DNA of 64,000 bases from Bacillota bacterium (GTDB taxonomy: Bacteria > Bacillota > Negativicutes > Sporomusales > CTSoil-080): assembly GCA_017889635.1 (NCBI GenBank), contig JAGGAC010000009.1:1-64000 (forward strand). The letters are read 5' to 3'. Both the position numbers and the translations under genes were made by a program. The notes below the pieces were generated by a model, which was not told where the DNA came from, made no database searches, and worked only from the letters and a program-made list of their open reading frames with translations. Shown here piece after piece: positions 61,980 through 64,000 of the stretch (positions within the stretch are counted from its first letter, which is position 1; each line of letters opens with the position of its first letter).

Positions 61980-62915
61980 TTACTTTTCAGGTACAATTGC
62001 TGTAATAAGTTCTTTATATTCGGCCATACGTTTCTTAAACGTCTCAGTCTTCATACCATCAATAGCGGCTTTAGTGTTTCTGCCGATATCATCGGCATGA
62101 ATCATCTGGCCTTCCATAGTATCATGGGCATGCGCTAACTGTTCCTCATCAAACTTAAATTTAACCGTGTTGTTCTCAACAACAACATCGCCCACAATAC
62201 CGCAAAGACAACAAATAGCGTTCTTATTTTCATTTGTAATATAAAAGTTTCTGCTATGGCAGTGAGGACACACGCCGTCATCACCCTTGTACTCAGCATG
62301 CGCTATATCTGCTGCCGCCTTTGCAATATTTACCCCAACCTCATGGGCTCTTTGAATTTTTTTATCATCCATCATAATTCCCAGTGACCAGCTAAACACC
62401 TCATTGTTTACGATTTTCCACATCGGTGTTAACGCATGAATACCAAAGCTAAGCTGCACATCAGTTGTCCATTCAGAACCACCAATGGCCATATATGACA
62501 CTACCTTTTCCTGTAAAAATCTTTGGTCGATAGGTTTTCCCTTACCTTGTTTCGCAAGATTATCTCCGATAACCTGGTGTCCTTTGCTCATTCTTGGCCC
62601 AAAACGATCCATAAGAGTTCTAAATATCCCTGCAGGACCTTTTTCAAAGATAGGAATCGAAAACACAATCCCGTCAGCATCATACATCCTATCTAATAAC
62701 CAATTAAAGTCGTCTTTACAAACACACATGTTTCCTTTGCCGCTAAGGATAGATTGTACGCACGCCGTACAGCCATTACAATGCTTAATATCTAAGTCTA
62801 ACAACCTGATAAATTCAATATCTGCGCCTTGCTCTTTCGCTCCTTTAAGAGCCTCCTTACACATACAGTCATTTCTACCATTCTTAGTGCCGCCCGAAAT
62901 TCCTAATATCTTCAT
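61980..62915 (-). CDS. iron-sulfur flavoprotein of the NADPH-dependent FMN reductase family with C-terminal zinc-ribbon
   Basis: 311 residues. Flavodoxin-like domain 1-190: MKILGISGGTKNGRNDCMCK, HCNGCTACVQSILSGKGNMC for an iron-sulfur site, FSIPIFEKGPAGIFRTLMDR. Residues 218-245 have CPHCHSRNFYITNENKNAIC and CLCG, a zinc-ribbon or rubredoxin-like knuckle. Electron carrier or FMN-dependent reductase. Located 56 bases downstream of the LVIVD gene, so probably one operon; the link is unexplained. Confidence 0.85.
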   Translation of the reverse strand: MKILGISGGTKNGRNDCMCKEALKGAKEQGADIEFIRLLDLDIKHCNGCTACVQSILSGKGNMCVCKDDFNWLLDRMYDADGIVFSIPIFEKGPAGIFRTLMDRFGPRMSKGHQVIGDNLAKQGKGKPIDQRFLQEKVVSYMAIGGSEWTTDVQLSFGIHALTPMWKIVNNEVFSWSLGIMMDDKKIQRAHEVGVNIAKAAADIAHAEYKGDDGVCPHCHSRNFYITNENKNAICCLCGIVGDVVVENNTVKFKFDEEQLAHAHDTMEGQMIHADDIGRNTKAAIDGMKTETFKKRMAEYKELITAIVPEK

Positions 62916-62971
62916 AATTCACACCATTCCTTTACTTTTTAAATTGTTTTAAGCTTAATTTTTGAGATTCA

Positions 62972-64000
62972 TCATACTGTGCAACGCACAATATAAAGTC
63001 CACCCATAAAGGTATCAAAATAGATGTATCCTCTGTCATCAACTAGAACGTCTTCAGTAATTGAAACCTTTGCCCCAGGAACCAAATTCTTTTCTTCATT
63101 ATCAAACCAGTTATCTTCAGGATCAGGAGGCATAAAATATGCTATTTCCTTAGGTACAAACGGATCACTTACATCATAAATTCTAAGACCTGCATTAAAA
63201 TAGCAGCAATATACTCTATCATCTACTTTTTTATATACCGATTGGTTGAACGCATCAAAAATATTATGAGGACCAAAGGGAATACGAACTCCATCAACGA
63301 TGTTAAAGTTCTTCCCGTGCGTATAGCCTTCCGGAACTTCCGGATAAGGAAATACCGAGATCAAGCTAGGATTCTTTATATCGGTTATTTCTACTATTCC
63401 AATAATATTCGTCGGCTGTGTTGTGAGTTTTTTCCAATGGCCTTCTGAAATATCATTAGCAAAATACCGGGAACGCTCCCCCTCGGTAGTAACTACTACA
63501 TACGGCCGGTCTCCCAACGGCAGAACAGAATGAATAGGCGCTCCTGCCGCGCCTCCGCCAAAGGGTGGGTTTAATGGCAGACAATTTAGCATTTTAGGAT
63601 TTGCCTTATCCTTAACATCCAGCATAATAAATCCCTTATTGGCATAGGCCATGTAGACAATGTCATCTTTTACAATACATGCATGCAAGAACGGTGCTGA
63701 AAGAGCCTCATTCGAGCCATACCGAAATGCTTCTTTGGCTATCTTATTGCCTATGTATTGTTCGTCAGCCCACCATCTTCCCACTTCTACCGGCTTTGTA
63801 GGATCTTTGATATCTAAAATCCTTAGGATAAACCCATTAAACCCTTCGGCGTTTCCTGTTACATACACATATCTGCCACCATTGTAGCAGAATCTGTGGA
63901 CACCAGCACCACCCTTACATTCAAATTGTGATAAAAACTTCGGATTTTCCGGATCAGACCTAATATCCCAAAGCATAACACCGGCAAAGGCTTTTTCGGT
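62972..64000 (-). CDS. LVIVD-repeat beta-propeller protein, partial
   Basis: At least 342 residues, open to the right edge; the start lies outside. Repeats such as FILRILDIKDPTKPVEVGRW, KGFIMLDVKDKANPKMLNCL, IGIVEITDIKNPSLISVFPY, and GLRIYDVSDPFVPKEIAYFM are LVIVD repeats, which form a beta-propeller. C-terminus FDTFMGGLYIVRCTV. LVIVD proteins are often surface or exported; signal not visible here. Followed by the iron-sulfur flavoprotein, suggesting a joint pathway, possibly hydroxy-aromatic or ring-cleavage metabolism (speculative). Confidence 0.8.
   Translation of the reverse strand, partial: TEKAFAGVMLWDIRSDPENPKFLSQFECKGGAGVHRFCYNGGRYVYVTGNAEGFNGFILRILDIKDPTKPVEVGRWWADEQYIGNKIAKEAFRYGSNEALSAPFLHACIVKDDIVYMAYANKGFIMLDVKDKANPKMLNCLPLNPPFGGGAAGAPIHSVLPLGDRPYVVVTTEGERSRYFANDISEGHWKKLTTQPTNIIGIVEITDIKNPSLISVFPYPEVPEGYTHGKNFNIVDGVRIPFGPHNIFDAFNQSVYKKVDDRVYCCYFNAGLRIYDVSDPFVPKEIAYFMPPDPEDNWFDNEEKNLVPGAKVSITEDVLVDDRGYIYFDTFMGGLYIVRCTV

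Noticed and set aside
1-64000. Prophage, integrative element or tRNA-linked island
   Set aside because: No integrase, phage structural genes, tRNA genes or attachment-site duplications were seen, so the accessory-looking regions cannot be assigned to a defined mobile element.

Overview
The window looks like chromosome from an anaerobic, endospore-forming, diderm Firmicute of the Negativicutes type (Sporomusa/Pelosinus-like). This is inferred from gene content: tandem YheC/YheD spore-associated ATP-grasp proteins argue for sporulation, a PagL-like lipid A deacylase argues for an LPS outer membrane, and 2-enoate reductases, a cytoplasmic molybdopterin oxidoreductase and sigma-54-controlled flavoprotein reductases argue for anaerobic reduction of organic acids. 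The DNA is AT-rich. I found no rRNA, tRNA, CRISPR array, transposase gene or prophage.

Layout. 0-10 kb: a partial 3D-domain protein, nagA-nagB, a spore-coat-type operon (small protein plus two YheC/YheD proteins), and several small secreted or hypothetical proteins including an ankyrin protein. 10-18 kb: a molybdopterin oxidoreductase with its ferredoxin-like subunit, preceded by a clear T-box leader with its own promoter; a D-2-hydroxyacid dehydrogenase; a LysM protein; a four-domain CoA-disulfide-reductase/rhodanese/TusA/DsrE fusion. 18-25 kb: an unusual same-strand cluster: dynamin-like GTPase, radical SAM/SPASM protein with atypical cysteine spacing, a small protein starting with an FVTNSSSS-type motif, a repeat-bearing C39-like protein, a GTPase-less membrane/helical partner and a DUF4291 protein. 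25-27 kb: a PagL-like gene and a TetR regulator with matching palindromic operators at both genes.

27-39 kb is a redox-regulatory block: an intact 2-enoate reductase next to a TetR regulator; a truncated second enoate reductase joined to a truncated DapA-family gene behind a sigma-54 promoter and a PrpR-type activator; cca; and a flavoprotein-ferredoxin operon with another sigma-54 promoter and its own activator. The shared theme is reduction of unsaturated (possibly aromatic) carboxylic acids, controlled by the substrate.

39-52 kb: AAC(3)-like acetyltransferase, methyltransferase, OsmC, LysR, PEP synthase, chagasin-type inhibitor, DUF2085 protein and a Cys-rich membrane protein, alpha/beta hydrolase, Lnt-like acyltransferase, an FG-GAP beta-propeller protein inserted beside a decayed lnt fragment, an AraC/GyrI regulator and a YdcF protein. 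52-64 kb: an SPFH protein paired with a NAD-kinase-like protein, MFS exporter, sporulation-type amidase, ferritin-like protein, TIGR04076 protein, nitroreductase, two FMN/iron-sulfur flavoproteins, a Crp/Fnr regulator, and a partial LVIVD beta-propeller protein. Small dispersed repeats and many long-stem hairpins separate the transcription units.
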